Shown here one piece after another: positions 25,492 through 34,459 of a stretch of 40,329 nt of DNA (positions within the stretch are counted from its first letter, which is position 1; every line of letters starts with the position of its first letter). The stretch is from Methylobacterium sp. J-070. Its GTDB lineage: Bacteria; Pseudomonadota; Alphaproteobacteria; Rhizobiales; Beijerinckiaceae. Under the pieces are notes generated by a model, which was given only the letters and a program-made list of their open reading frames with translations, was not told the origin of the DNA and made no database searches. The translations under genes and the position numbers were made by a program. Location of the stretch: assembly GCF_022829385.1 (NCBI RefSeq), contig NZ_JAKSXX010000064.1, positions 1 to 40,329 of the forward strand, given 5' to 3'.

Positions 25492-26237
25492 GGCCCGACA
25501 GCATTCCTTGAGATCGGAAGGCTCAAAAATAGATCCAGGTCAGCCGGCGTGCCGAGCCCGTACATCCCGTCGGCTTCGCGTCCGATATTCACGATCCCGA
25601 TTCGTGCCCCCGCCTCGATCAGCTCCTCGTAGACGGGCGCGACGTAGAACTCGCCGTTGACGCGTTTGCCGGCCGCGATCATCCGCTTCGCGGCGCGGAC
25701 AAAATCGAGTCCCGAGCGAAAATTATAGATCCCGACGGTCGCTTCGTCCGAGATGGGTTCCTTCTCGACGACGCGGGTCACGCGCCCATCATCGTTCAAG
25801 CCGACGAACGACCATTTTGGATTGGTTGCCGTCATCGTCATGATCAGGCCATCCAGACTCTGCCTATCGGCGTGATCTAGATAACGATCGATCGAGTAAT
25901 CGATGTATTGATCACTGTTGGCGATCATCAGAGGGGCGTCAGAGATAAGATGCTCGGCCAGCAACACCGTACAAGCGGCACCTTCAGTGACGGTGTCGAT
26001 CTGTACCACAGCACAGCCGGGAGCCCAGGCTGACAGCTCGCGATCAAGGTCGTAAGCAGCCACATGCTCGCGTTGACAAATAAAGATGAAACGATGCGGA
26101 CGGGTGGGCCGCAGATTATCGACGACGACCTTGATCATCGGGACGTCGTGTAGCGGGATCAGAGGCTTAGGCTGCGCATACCCGACGGACGCGAACCGGC
26201 TGCCGCGCCCAGCCATCGGGACCACGATATTCAGCAT
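25488..26237 (-). CDS. Sugar-phosphate nucleotidyltransferase-like protein
   Basis: A 249-residue NTP_transferase-fold protein. The signature GRGSRF followed by QPKPLIPL spans residues about 10-29. NSDQYIDY is the metal-site region, followed by VVEKEPIS and VNGEFYVAPVYEELI. It should activate a sugar or polyol phosphate with CTP, UTP or dTTP. The ATG at 26237 begins the conserved MLNIVVPMAGRG strand. An in-frame extension to 26330 looks non-coding. It is the first gene of the coupled series and ends in an ATGA overlap with the GDPD-like gene. Its promoter should lie between 26238 and the IS5 remnant that starts at about 26401. Confidence 0.83.
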   Translation of the reverse strand: MLNIVVPMAGRGSRFASVGYAQPKPLIPLHDVPMIKVVVDNLRPTRPHRFIFICQREHVAAYDLDRELSAWAPGCAVVQIDTVTEGAACTVLLAEHLISDAPLMIANSDQYIDYSIDRYLDHADRQSLDGLIMTMTATNPKWSFVGLNDDGRVTRVVEKEPISDEATVGIYNFRSGLDFVRAAKRMIAAGKRVNGEFYVAPVYEELIEAGARIGIVNIGREADGMYGLGTPADLDLFLSLPISRNAVGP

Positions 26238-26465
26238 GAGACTGTCGACGCTTTCGCTCAATGGGTATCCGCCGTGCGTCGGGGCGCCATAAGCGATCTG
26301 ATCTTCGCGCACAAGCTGAGCGCGCTTCAACTAAGTCGGCGAGCGCCGTATCGAGAAGCATCACCGCCAGCGAACCGCCGCGATGGGCGGCCGTCGATGA
26401 CTGGGGCCTCTCTGCAAATGCTTCACAGGCTGCTGGATCGACCCCATGTGGCCGGGATGCGACGC

Positions 26466-27318
26466 TTTGAACTGACTGACGCGCAGTGAGGTGGATCGCC
26501 CCGCTGCTGCCTCCGAAGAGGTCGCGCACGGGTCGGCCTGCGGAGGATCACCGCCAAGTGCTCAACGGCATGCTCTGAATCCTGCGCACCAGCGCACTAT
26601 GGGAGGATCTGCCGGCGCGCCATGGTGCTGTGGGAACGGTGTCGAGCCGGTTCTACCGATGGAGCAAGGCCGGCGTGTTTGACCGGGTGTTGCGGCGCCT
26701 GCAGGCGCAGGCTGATGCCCGCGGCCCCCTAGATTGGGAACTGCACTTTGTGCACGCCACGGTGGTGCGCGCCCACCAGCACGCCGCCGGGGCACGCCGG
26801 TCCGGCGCCATCGGGGAGTGTGGACGGTCGAGGGCGTCGGCGAAGCGCTCGGGCGCAGCCAGGGCGGGTCCTCATCCTGAGCCTGTCGAAGGATCGACCA
26901 AGCTTCATCTGCGCGCTGAGGGTGGCGGCAAGCCGATCGCGGCCGTGCTGACGGTCGGCGAACGGCACGAGCAGGTCGCGCTGGACGCTCTTATGGACAA
27001 GGGCGCGGTGCCGCGGCAAGGGCGAGGCCGCGCGCGCCTGCGGCCTCGTAGGACGGCAGGGGACCGGGCTACTCCAGTCCGCCGGCGAGTCGTCGCCTCA
27101 GGCAGCGCCGGATTGAGCCAGCCGTCCCGACCCGCAAGGACCAGCCGCGTCAGCCCGACTTCGACAAGGCCACGTATCGCGAGTGCAATCGGGTCGAGCA
27201 GCTGATCAACCGGCTTAAGCAGTATCGCCGCATCGTCACCCGCAACGAGAAGCGAGCCTCCAACTACCTTGCTATGGTCACGCTCGGCACGAGCATGCTC
27301 TGGCACAAATGGCGTTGC
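26466..27318 (+). pseudogene. IS5-family transposase, frameshifted and nonsense-mutated
   Basis: Across changing frames one can read LTDAQ, RTGRPAEDHRQVLNGML, WEDLPARHGAVGTVSSRFYR, GVFDRVLRRLQAQ, HFVHATVVRAHQHAAGARR, KLHLRAEGGGKPIA and RNEKRASNYLAMVTLGTSM. This is the standard order of IS427-group transposases. A base is lost just after LTDAQ, a Trp codon has become TGA at 26576-26578, and a 25-base foreign segment interrupts the gene at 26870-26894. Further frameshifts follow near 27000-27170. It is not functional. Confidence 0.8.
26870..26894. repeat. REP-like 25-base repeat inside the IS5 remnant
   Basis: The sequence CCTCATCCTGAGCCTGTCGA, continuing AGGAT, is a widely dispersed intergenic repeat in proteobacteria (the CTTCGACAGGCTCAGGATGAGG type). 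It splits the transposase between the GRSQGG codons and the TKLHLRAEGGG block, where relatives have only F-S. Confidence 0.7.
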
Positions 27319-27331
27319 AGACACGCCCTAG

Positions 27332-27877
27332 ATGGACCCGGGTGGGCCGGGTCGTACGGCCAGCCCTGCCCGACGGGACCGGACCCGACGCGTCGCTCCG
27401 ACCGCACAGCGACCGCGCGATCAAAGGGCTTCGACGTTCGGGCCGGCGGTCGCCGGGGAAACTATTAGGCAGATTGAACCTCCTGTGTCAGAAGCCCCCC
27501 GGTTTGAGCGGTGGCCCGAATATCGGTTGCATGAGGCTGCAGGCATATCGTTCGGCGCCGGTGGCGACCGCCACGCAGGCGTGGGGATCGCCGATGTTCC
27601 CGTATCTGGGACGCACGTTGAGCGATGGGCGCGCAGGGCTCCCTTCGGGGCCTCCGGCGCGACCGGGTCCTGCGGGGCTTTGCAGGTCGCCGGCGCACAT
27701 ATCCGCACAGCATGAACGCGCATCCTGCGGTTGGGTCTACCCAGATGCGGACGCGGCCGGAGCACCTGTGCAGCCGTGGCTCGACTGTGCGGAGGCATCG
27801 CGCCTGCCGCGAGCGTGCACGGCTTGAGCGACGTCGGCCGGCTGGACATCCGCTCACGTGCGAGGGCATCGGATCAT
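27332..27877. other. 546-base stretch without a recognised gene
   Basis: Open frames exist on both strands but none has family-like sequence, a credible start and a ribosome site together. One plus-strand frame reads PRFERWPEYRLHEAAGISFG near 27500-27560, which could be an old coding remnant. This region may hold the promoter of the 27878 gene. No clear promoter was seen. Confidence 0.4.
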
Positions 27878-29857
27878 ATGCGCGAACGATTGGAAACCCG
27901 CATCGCTGTCGGCTGCGCCGCTGCCATCCTTACCGTTGCGCGAGCGCCCGGTTGGAAGATCGCCCGGAAATTACTGTCCACTCTTCTCTCAGTGCTTCCC
28001 GCGGGTCTGACGGCGAAGATCGCCACGGCGCTGAGCCGCGAACTGTCTCGTCAGTTCAAGGCGGGGCTGAGCGCGGCTGGACTGGAGAGGCTGGCCTTCG
28101 CCTACAGCCTCTTCCAGCAGGACGCCGAGATAGCGTCGCTCATCCTTCGCCTAAACCTCTACCCTGAGACCAGCAACGAGGTCGTCGAGTATGTACTGAG
28201 CCACGCGACACAGGCAGTCCGGTCACGACCGGACGTCAAGCTCATGGAGCTATTCTACCACGCCAAGACCGGATCGGCCTCGTTCACGCTCGCTCGGTTC
28301 AGGGAACTCAGTTTTTCGGCCATACGGCATGATCCCGTGCTGACCGATATATGGAGAATCTGTTCGGTCAAATGCATCGTAGAAATGCCAACTTATTATG
28401 CGACCTTTGATCTAGAAGCGTTCATCAATTACATCGGTATCGAATCGGATCCGAACGTTCTCTACTCCGTCCTGTACGCGCTCTCGAACCAGCACGCCCT
28501 GAGCGTTCCTCTATCGGAGGTAGCAGATGCCTTAACGCGTGTGCAATTCAGTGCGTCTGCAGAATGTTTTGCGATCACATATTTTTTCCTCATCTCATTC
28601 GGCTTTGACCGGCAAGCGGCGGAACTTGAGCGGGCTCAAGGCAGCATGCCGCGCGCGATGCAACACCCGATGTATCTGAAGGGCAGGATGGCGCCACAGA
28701 ACGTCTCTGCTGACACATATCGTAACCAAGATTTCGAACCGGAAAAACTATCCGGGGATCACCTGAATTGGATCTGGCGGGATGCCCAACTTCAGAATCT
28801 GGAAATTGAGAGCAGATTTAGAAGGCGACTAGTTCAAGAGGTTGCGCCTATCAATCTGAACCGGCGCCGAAGGCACCTTTTCGTCGCCTTTTTCGGCCAG
28901 ATGCGTTTCGCCGATAAGACCTTGTCCGCCATCCGCGATTGGATCCTGCAGGATTTCACGACCCATTGCGGCGATCTAAAGATCACCTTCGGCCTGTCGA
29001 CTTGGCAGAGGACCGGCGCGAAGACTTTCCTCCTGACCGATCATATCGATGTGATCGCTGGCTTCCTGCCAGCGGAGGTGTTGAGGGCCTTGAAGGATTT
29101 TGGCTGTTGCACGATTGAGGATGCCGCGTCTCTATGTCCCCGTTCGGTGAGACAAATCATCGGCGGTAACAATGTGCGGACGGAGATCGATCTCTCATCT
29201 CTGCAAGCGATGCTGTCAAGCAAGCTTTACTCGATTGTAGCCACCGATGAAGAATTCATGGCAGCGTTAGGAAATGATATCTCGAATTCATGCGAGGCGG
29301 ACCCACATCTTCTAAATCAAGGAAGGATGATTACAAGAATTGGTGCGGTCGGAGACATGCTGAACCAGGTCGATCGCGAGCAGGGCGAGGCTACGCACGT
29401 CTTATTCATAAGACCTGACCTGTGCGACCTGCAGGGCTCCCTCGCTTCAGTCTATCAGCAATTGAGCGATCAAACAAACTGGGCGGCCGTCGATGAGGAC
29501 TTCTACGCACAAGTCGTCGAGGGCGTAGGGGACCGCTACATTCTCTGCGACAGGCGAGCGGCAGAAGTCGTGGTAGGGATTCTCGACAAAACTCGATCTA
29601 TTTTCGATGGCAGTCTCGCCGGGCATGATTTATATAAGCGCAGGTTATATCCGCATCGCATGCTACGCACTGTTCTCTTCGAGGGCGGAGTCAAGACCTT
29701 CACCGTTTCCCGGTGGGTGGTGGGCTGGAACATCTTTCGCGGCAGCCTGAACGCGGAGACCATCCGCCCGAGTCTCATCGCTGATGCGCAAGAACTCGGC
29801 GACCCACGGCTAAAGGACAAAATCTTGGCGGCTATCACGCCCGCCGCCGTGATGTGA
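27878..29857 (+). CDS. Large protein of unknown function in a polysaccharide island
   Basis: A 659-residue protein not assigned to a family. Residues 1-60 contain a moderately hydrophobic segment (VGCAAAILTVARAPGWKIA), and residues 60-300 are mainly helical. The C-terminal 300 residues look like an alpha/beta domain: RHLFVAFFGQMRF starts a strand-helix unit, followed by KITFGLSTWQR, THVLFIRPDLCDLQG and DRYILCDRRAAEVV. This order recalls uncharacterised proteins and putative glycosyltransferases of capsule loci, but no diagnostic motif is present. The ATG at 27878 follows a distant GAGGG. Base composition is visibly richer in A and T than its neighbours from about 28300 on, which suggests recent transfer. 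Confidence 0.65.
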   Translation: MRERLETRIAVGCAAAILTVARAPGWKIARKLLSTLLSVLPAGLTAKIATALSRELSRQFKAGLSAAGLERLAFAYSLFQQDAEIASLILRLNLYPETSNEVVEYVLSHATQAVRSRPDVKLMELFYHAKTGSASFTLARFRELSFSAIRHDPVLTDIWRICSVKCIVEMPTYYATFDLEAFINYIGIESDPNVLYSVLYALSNQHALSVPLSEVADALTRVQFSASAECFAITYFFLISFGFDRQAAELERAQGSMPRAMQHPMYLKGRMAPQNVSADTYRNQDFEPEKLSGDHLNWIWRDAQLQNLEIESRFRRRLVQEVAPINLNRRRRHLFVAFFGQMRFADKTLSAIRDWILQDFTTHCGDLKITFGLSTWQRTGAKTFLLTDHIDVIAGFLPAEVLRALKDFGCCTIEDAASLCPRSVRQIIGGNNVRTEIDLSSLQAMLSSKLYSIVATDEEFMAALGNDISNSCEADPHLLNQGRMITRIGAVGDMLNQVDREQGEATHVLFIRPDLCDLQGSLASVYQQLSDQTNWAAVDEDFYAQVVEGVGDRYILCDRRAAEVVVGILDKTRSIFDGSLAGHDLYKRRLYPHRMLRTVLFEGGVKTFTVSRWVVGWNIFRGSLNAETIRPSLIADAQELGDPRLKDKILAAITPAAVM

Positions 29858-30508
29858 GCCGCCTAAGATTGCCCGGCAAAGCCCGCCGTCATCATCGACG
29901 CGAAAGTGCCCGCACTCAGGCGGAAGAAAGCACCAGTTTGGCGCAGATCAGCCGTCGTGACGCTCGGGAGCGATCTCTGTAACCAAGATCCGATCCGGCC
30001 CCGGACTCATGCCCGCCACAGCTTCCTCAAGCCCCTCGTCCGGCCGCAGTCGATGCACCGGGGGAGCACAGCCTCTTCGCCTTCTGATGCCTTGAGGATC
30101 TCGATCAGCTTGTTGAAGTTCGACATCGCTCGTTCCATCTGGCTACGCGGGCGCAACCCCAGACGGCGATTAGGCCGCACACGATTACGGATCTGGTTTC
30201 CCTGCGATCCTCCGTCGGATCGGCACCCATCGATATTCGCCGCCGACGGAGCGCCAAATACAACGAGTGGGACGCGCTGGGTTCACAAAGACGGTCGGAC
30301 GCGTCCGGGTTCGCCGAGAGCCCCAGCCGTGCGCCTGATCAGCGGCTGCGGGCGAAGCGGGTACGATTACCCATGCCACATATCCGTTAGCCGATGGTCG
30401 GATACAGGCTCACCTTTCGCTTAGGTCGCGTGCGATTCGGGTACGGGTTGGTCGCATCACTCAGTGCGGGCTTCGGGGCCGAACTGGCGTTTAGGTTATC
30501 TCCGCGCG
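29858..30508. other. 651-base stretch without a recognised gene
   Basis: No gene is convincing. A minus-strand frame 30126-30007 would encode a 39-residue peptide (MSNFNKLIEILKASEGEEAV, then RCIDCGRTRG) with a CxxC pair but a weak ribosome site. It could be a small protein or a remnant. The rest shows no family resemblance. The stretch separates two genes that face each other (27878 plus, 31885 minus). Confidence 0.35.
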
Positions 30509-31885
30509 TCATCGGTATTCGTCGTCAAATGCAAGCTTCTCGACCGGATAGTCGATCATCAGCTGCCGACGTGCAGGGGAATTATCCCATTCGCCAACTT
30601 TCGTGTAGTCGCCCGCAACATCAAGGACCTCGGTAATCTTCCCGATGGTGGGGATGCCTCGGAAATGCTGGGGCCAGCCTGAGGCGAAGAAGAACACTTG
30701 TTCGACATGGTCGGATAGGTGGCAGACGCCGGGCCCGAAGGTTCCGAGGCCGAAGACTAAGTAGCGGCCGTTCACCAGCGCAGCGACGTCATCCGCCAGC
30801 GTCCCACTCTGCGTCGTCAGAGGGATGCCGAGTTCCAATATATGAGCTTCCAGCTCTGCGATAACGGGATTGAGACGATTTTCGAAGACCATCTTGATGG
30901 AGGAGATCCGTTTTTCATCTAAAAGGCGCCGTATAACCATCTTGTAGAAGGCCAGCGGCGGCTGCGGGTAATGCGGCGCTACCCATGTGCTGAAGATATC
31001 ACCCGATCGGATGTGGATGAGGAGTTGATCGCCGGGCTTTTCGGTGAACTGTGAGGGAAGTCGGTTGAACAGTGGCCGGATGTAGTTGGTCAGAATATGA
31101 CGAGACTCAGCTTGTTCAAGTTCGCCGGCCAGTTTCTGAATCTTAACGTCAAAGAACATGCCCGACAAAAAATATCCATCGGTGGGAAGCGGATCCCGTG
31201 CTGGTATGAAGGTGATACCTCCGATCTCGCGTGGTTCGGTTATGTCGAGCACTTCGCTCCTATCCATTATCGAAAATTTGATATACTTCAGCTTGTGCGC
31301 TCTACAAATTCCGATCGCAAGCAGGCATTGGATAATGAAATTTCCGAAGGCACCGTTCTCATAAAGATCGATCCCCACGAGCGAAAGGCCGCTCTGCTCC
31401 GGATTGCTCCGAAGCCGATACGCTCGATAGACATCGAGACCCGGACCCTCGGTCACGATGTCAAAATCGACACGCAGGAGTTTGCGCATCACGATCAAAT
31501 CGACGACGGCTCGCTCGCTCCAGATTCTAACCTTGCCTGGATCAAGGTTTAGGGCGCCGTCGGTGGGGAAACGGACGTGACGCGTCCAACTCGCCTCACC
31601 CGGAACCACCTCGATCGACAGCGCGGACGCGCTCTCGATGTGTTTGGTAACGTCCGGGTGTGACCACGTCTCGCCATCATCGGAGAAGGAGATCTGCCCG
31701 ACGAAGCCGTCCGATTCGTCGATCTGAATGGAATGGATCGGAAAGCGGAGGCCGAGGTCGACCTGCAACCACGTATCGGTTGCGGGCCTTTCAGAGGGCA
31801 GATCAATCTGCTGTTGGACTGTCGACCAAGCGCCGCTATGGCCAAGCTCAACCCGATCCCGATAAGTGTTCTGTCCGCCAGCCAT
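30509..31885 (-). CDS. Discoidin-domain glycosyltransferase (GT11/fucosyltransferase-like)
   Basis: About 458 residues. The N-terminal 120 are an F5/8-type discoidin fold (DTWLQVDLGLRFPIHSIQID, ISFSDDGETW, WTRHVRFP). From about 160 the protein resembles alpha-1,2-fucosyltransferase-like GT-B enzymes: ENGAFGNFIIQCLLAIGICR, then LLIHIRSGDIFS with the donor-binding H-x-R-x-G-D, YPQPPLAFYKMVI, and GTFGPGVCHLSD. The ATG at 31885 was preferred. A GTG at 31909 would add eight residues. Its codons are more A/T-rich than those of the core genes to its right. The domain order is the reverse of the 21791-23035 protein, which has discoidin at the C-terminus. Confidence 0.7.
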   Translation of the reverse strand: MAGGQNTYRDRVELGHSGAWSTVQQQIDLPSERPATDTWLQVDLGLRFPIHSIQIDESDGFVGQISFSDDGETWSHPDVTKHIESASALSIEVVPGEASWTRHVRFPTDGALNLDPGKVRIWSERAVVDLIVMRKLLRVDFDIVTEGPGLDVYRAYRLRSNPEQSGLSLVGIDLYENGAFGNFIIQCLLAIGICRAHKLKYIKFSIMDRSEVLDITEPREIGGITFIPARDPLPTDGYFLSGMFFDVKIQKLAGELEQAESRHILTNYIRPLFNRLPSQFTEKPGDQLLIHIRSGDIFSTWVAPHYPQPPLAFYKMVIRRLLDEKRISSIKMVFENRLNPVIAELEAHILELGIPLTTQSGTLADDVAALVNGRYLVFGLGTFGPGVCHLSDHVEQVFFFASGWPQHFRGIPTIGKITEVLDVAGDYTKVGEWDNSPARRQLMIDYPVEKLAFDDEYR

Positions 31886-32236
31886 CCGTCGTGTTCCGTC
31901 TCTTTCCACCCCGGCGTCCCTCGTTCGCGAACCGCCAACGGTTCAGGCGCATCGACCCCGCGCTCCGTGGCGCGGCGCCACGAACCCGTCGGCGACGCGT
32001 GTCGATCCGCAATACCTGAACAGGACCGCTACCTCACGCACCCGCGCAGTCCCTACGGCAGCCTGATACCTCGGTCGAGAGGCCGCACTCGGATATTCCG
32101 GGCTTGATCGTGTTCGTTGCCACATGGACAAGCTGTACGGGTCGATGCGATATTCGCGAGCCAGCCACACCTGTGGTCGAGGGCGATGTTGCAAATGTTG
32201 CTTTCGCTTGCCCCTGCCGGATAAGACCGAACGAGC
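31886..32236. promoter_or_regulatory. Divergent intergenic region
   Basis: This 351-base gap lies between genes reading away from each other, so it should hold both promoters. A small perfect hairpin, GTGGCG-CGG-CGCCAC, is at 31967-31981. No clear -35/-10 pair and no convincing coding frame were found. Confidence 0.35.
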
Positions 32237-32836
32237 ATGCCCATCAAGATCGTCGACCTCGGCCGTAACAACCAAATCGATACCTCGGATGACTTTCTCG
32301 AAACTCAGAATGGGACCATCTTTTTCGAACGCAGCAACAATCATGTAATTATTGGAAAACATTCCAATAGTGATGACATCTATCTTCACTGCGGGTCCGA
32401 CGCGGCCGTCCATGTCGGCGACCATGTACGGTTGGCAAAGGCCCGGATGCACATCGTCGCGCCGACCAAATTGATCGTGGCCGAGTTCACGTCCTTCGTC
32501 GGGAACGCGCAGATCTCGGCGCATGAAGCGGCCGAGATCACCTTCGGCCACAACTGCCTGATCGCCGACGAGGTGACGGTCTCGGTCAGCGACATGCATT
32601 CCGTGATCGACCTGGAAACCGGCGCGCGCATCAACCCGGCGCGGCCGATCCTGATCGGTCATCGGGTCTGGATCGGTGCGCGGTCGACCGTGCTCAAGGG
32701 CACGACGATCGGCGACGGATCCTTCATCGGCGCGCATTCGCTGGTGCGCGGCACCATCCCGTCCAACGTGATGGCGGCCGGGGTGCCGGCGAAGGTGGTC
32801 CGCACCGGCGTCACGTGGCGGACCGACCTCATCTGA
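32237..32836 (+). CDS. Left-handed beta-helix acetyltransferase (NodL/WbbJ-like)
   Basis: A 199-residue hexapeptide-repeat acyltransferase. It has ITFGHNCLIADEVTVSVSDM followed by the catalytic H121, then PILIGHRVWIGARSTVLKGT, then IGDGSFIGAHSLVRGTIPSN and VMAAGVPAKVVRTG, the standard ending of the NodL/LacA/WbbJ group. It probably O-acetylates a sugar of the surface glycan using acetyl-CoA. The first 200 bases of the gene are clearly more A/T-rich than the rest, which is typical core composition, so the gene may be a mosaic. It stands alone, back to back with the discoidin glycosyltransferase and facing argC. Confidence 0.83.
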   Translation: MPIKIVDLGRNNQIDTSDDFLETQNGTIFFERSNNHVIIGKHSNSDDIYLHCGSDAAVHVGDHVRLAKARMHIVAPTKLIVAEFTSFVGNAQISAHEAAEITFGHNCLIADEVTVSVSDMHSVIDLETGARINPARPILIGHRVWIGARSTVLKGTTIGDGSFIGAHSLVRGTIPSNVMAAGVPAKVVRTGVTWRTDLI

Positions 32837-32856
32837 TCGCGCCGCCGGCGGGGGCC

Positions 32857-33810
32857 TCAGCCGTCGAGCCCGAGCATCAGCCCGAGGTTCTGCACCGCCG
32901 CCCCCGAGGCGCCCTTGCCCAGGTTGTCCAGCCGCGCCACGAGCACCGCCTGCCCGTGCTCGGCCGCACCGAACACCCGCAATTCCAACCGGTCGGTGTC
33001 GTTGAGTCCCTCCGGCTCGATCGTCTCGCGATGCGCCCCGGTGGCGGCGCCCGCCACCACCTGCACCAGCGGCTGGCCGGCATACCAGTCGCGCAGGGCG
33101 GCCTCCAGGTCGGCGGCCGCGGGCCGGCCCGGCAGCGCGTCGAGGTGGAGCGGAACGCTCACCAGCATGCCCTGCCGGAAATTGCCCACCGACGGCACGA
33201 AGATCGGCCGGCGGGTCAGTCCGCTGAAGCGCTGCAACTCCGGCACGTGCTTGTGGGCGAAGCCGAGGCCGTAGAGCTGGAACGGGGGCGCCGTGCCCTG
33301 CTCGTAGGCCTCGATCATGCTCTTCCCGCCGCCGCTGTAGCCGCTCACCGCGTTGACGCTGATCGGGTGATCCGCCGGGATCAGCCCGCCCTCCACCAGG
33401 GGGCGCAGCAGCGCGATGCCGCCGGTCGGGTAGCAGCCGGGATTGGCCACCCGGCGGGCGCGGGCGATCGCGGCGCCCTGCGCCCGGGTCATCTCCGGAA
33501 AGCCGTAGGTCCAGCCGGAGGCGACCCGGTGGGCGGTGCTGGCGTCGAGGATCCGGGGGCCGCCGCCGGGCAGGCTGTCGGCGAGCGCCACCGTCTCCCT
33601 GGCGGCCTCGTCCGGCAGGCAGAGCACGACGAGGTCGACCTCGGCGAGCAGCGCGCGCTTGGCCTGCGGGTCCTTGCGGTGCTCGGGCGCGATGCTGCGC
33701 AGGGCGACCCGGCCGTCGCGCTCCAGGCGCTCGCGGATGCCGAGGCCGGTGGTGCCGGCCTCGCCGTCGATGAACACGGTGGGCCTCGTTCCGCCTTCGC
33801 CAGCCATCAT
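32857..33810 (-). CDS. argC: N-acetyl-gamma-glutamyl-phosphate reductase
   Basis: A 317-residue enzyme of arginine biosynthesis, the short (type 2) form common in alphaproteobacteria. It reduces N-acetylglutamyl phosphate to the semialdehyde with NADPH. The binding start is [36 protein letters not shown] follows, then the catalytic cysteine C126 in ANPGCYPTG, and a histidine-containing [10 protein letters not shown] block. It lies downstream of rplM-rpsI in the same orientation, a conserved arrangement in Rhizobiales. A terminator-like hairpin at 33921-33944 separates it from rpsI. Confidence 0.95.
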   Translation of the reverse strand: MMAGEGGTRPTVFIDGEAGTTGLGIRERLERDGRVALRSIAPEHRKDPQAKRALLAEVDLVVLCLPDEAARETVALADSLPGGGPRILDASTAHRVASGWTYGFPEMTRAQGAAIARARRVANPGCYPTGGIALLRPLVEGGLIPADHPISVNAVSGYSGGGKSMIEAYEQGTAPPFQLYGLGFAHKHVPELQRFSGLTRRPIFVPSVGNFRQGMLVSVPLHLDALPGRPAAADLEAALRDWYAGQPLVQVVAGAATGAHRETIEPEGLNDTDRLELRVFGAAEHGQAVLVARLDNLGKGASGAAVQNLGLMLGLDG

Positions 33811-33920
33811 CCGTCTCGCTCGTTACGCTCTGCCGCCCGGCGCGGGCTTCGCGGCCGGACGTCAGGTGCGCGCGGTGCGATACCCTGTCAACGGCCGGCC
33901 GGACCTTCGGAAACGCGAAA

Positions 33921-33944
33921 GGGCGGCCCCCGCAGGAACCGCCC
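33921..33944 (-). terminator. Rho-independent-type terminator after rpsI
   Basis: Read on the minus strand, GGGCGGTTCC-TGCG-GGGGCCGCCC forms a ten-pair stem with two G-T pairs, followed by TTTCGCGTTT. It lies 27 bases after the rpsI stop and should end the rplM-rpsI transcript. Confidence 0.7.
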
Positions 33945-33971
33945 CCTCCGTGACATCGGTGTGACCGAAAC

Positions 33972-34457
33972 TCAGCGCTTCGAGAACTGGAAGCTGCGGC
34001 GGGCCTTCTTGCGGCCGTACTTCTTGCGCTCGACCACGCGGGCGTCGCGGGTGAGGAAGCCCTCGCGCTTGAGCGGCGCGCGCAGCTCCGGCTCGTAATA
34101 GGTCAGCGCCTTCGAGAGGCCGTGGCGCACCGCGCCGGCCTGGCCGGAGAGGCCGCCGCCCGCCACCGTGACGGTGATGTCGTACTGGTCGATGCGGTTG
34201 GCGATCTCCAGCGGCTGGCGCAGGATCATCCGCAGCACCGGCCGGGCGAAGTAGATCTCCACCGGGCGCTTGTTGATCGTCACCGTGCCGTTGCCGGGCT
34301 TGATCCAGACGCGGGCGACCGCGTCCTTGCGCTTGCCGGTGGCGTAGGCCCGGCCTTGCGCGTCCAGCTTCTGGACGTGGACGGGGGCCTCGTTGGCGGG
34401 GTCGACCGCGCCGGTATTCGCCCGGTTGAGGTCGGCGAGGGACTGCAGGGTCGCCAT
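33972..34457 (-). CDS. rpsI: 30S ribosomal protein S9
   Basis: A 161-residue S9 with the conserved [20 protein letters not shown], then [20 protein letters not shown], and the basic C-terminal tail [14 protein letters not shown] that reaches the ribosomal P site. The N-terminal 30 residues are an extension relative to E. coli (130 residues), as is usual in alphaproteobacteria. The ATG at 34457 lies two bases after the rplM stop, so translation is coupled. An in-frame TTG at 34463 is a less likely start. Confidence 0.97.
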   Translation of the reverse strand: MATLQSLADLNRANTGAVDPANEAPVHVQKLDAQGRAYATGKRKDAVARVWIKPGNGTVTINKRPVEIYFARPVLRMILRQPLEIANRIDQYDITVTVAGGGLSGQAGAVRHGLSKALTYYEPELRAPLKREGFLTRDARVVERKKYGRKKARRSFQFSKR

Positions 34458-34459
34458 GA

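Larger units (their letters stand above)
26401..27331 (+). mobile_element. Decayed IS5-family element (IS427-like)
   Basis: The ends form an imperfect inverted repeat: 26401-26417 against 27315-27331 matches at 14 of 17 positions. Between them lies a broken IS5/IS427-type transposase on the plus strand. The length, about 930 bases, suits this group. No clear target duplication was seen. The element sits just upstream of the nucleotidyltransferase operon on the opposite strand. Confidence 0.65.

Noticed and set aside
30007..30126. 39-codon minus-strand frame with a CxxC pair
   Set aside because: It has a weak ribosome site, no supporting neighbours and no known family. It is mentioned in the gap annotation but not called as a gene.
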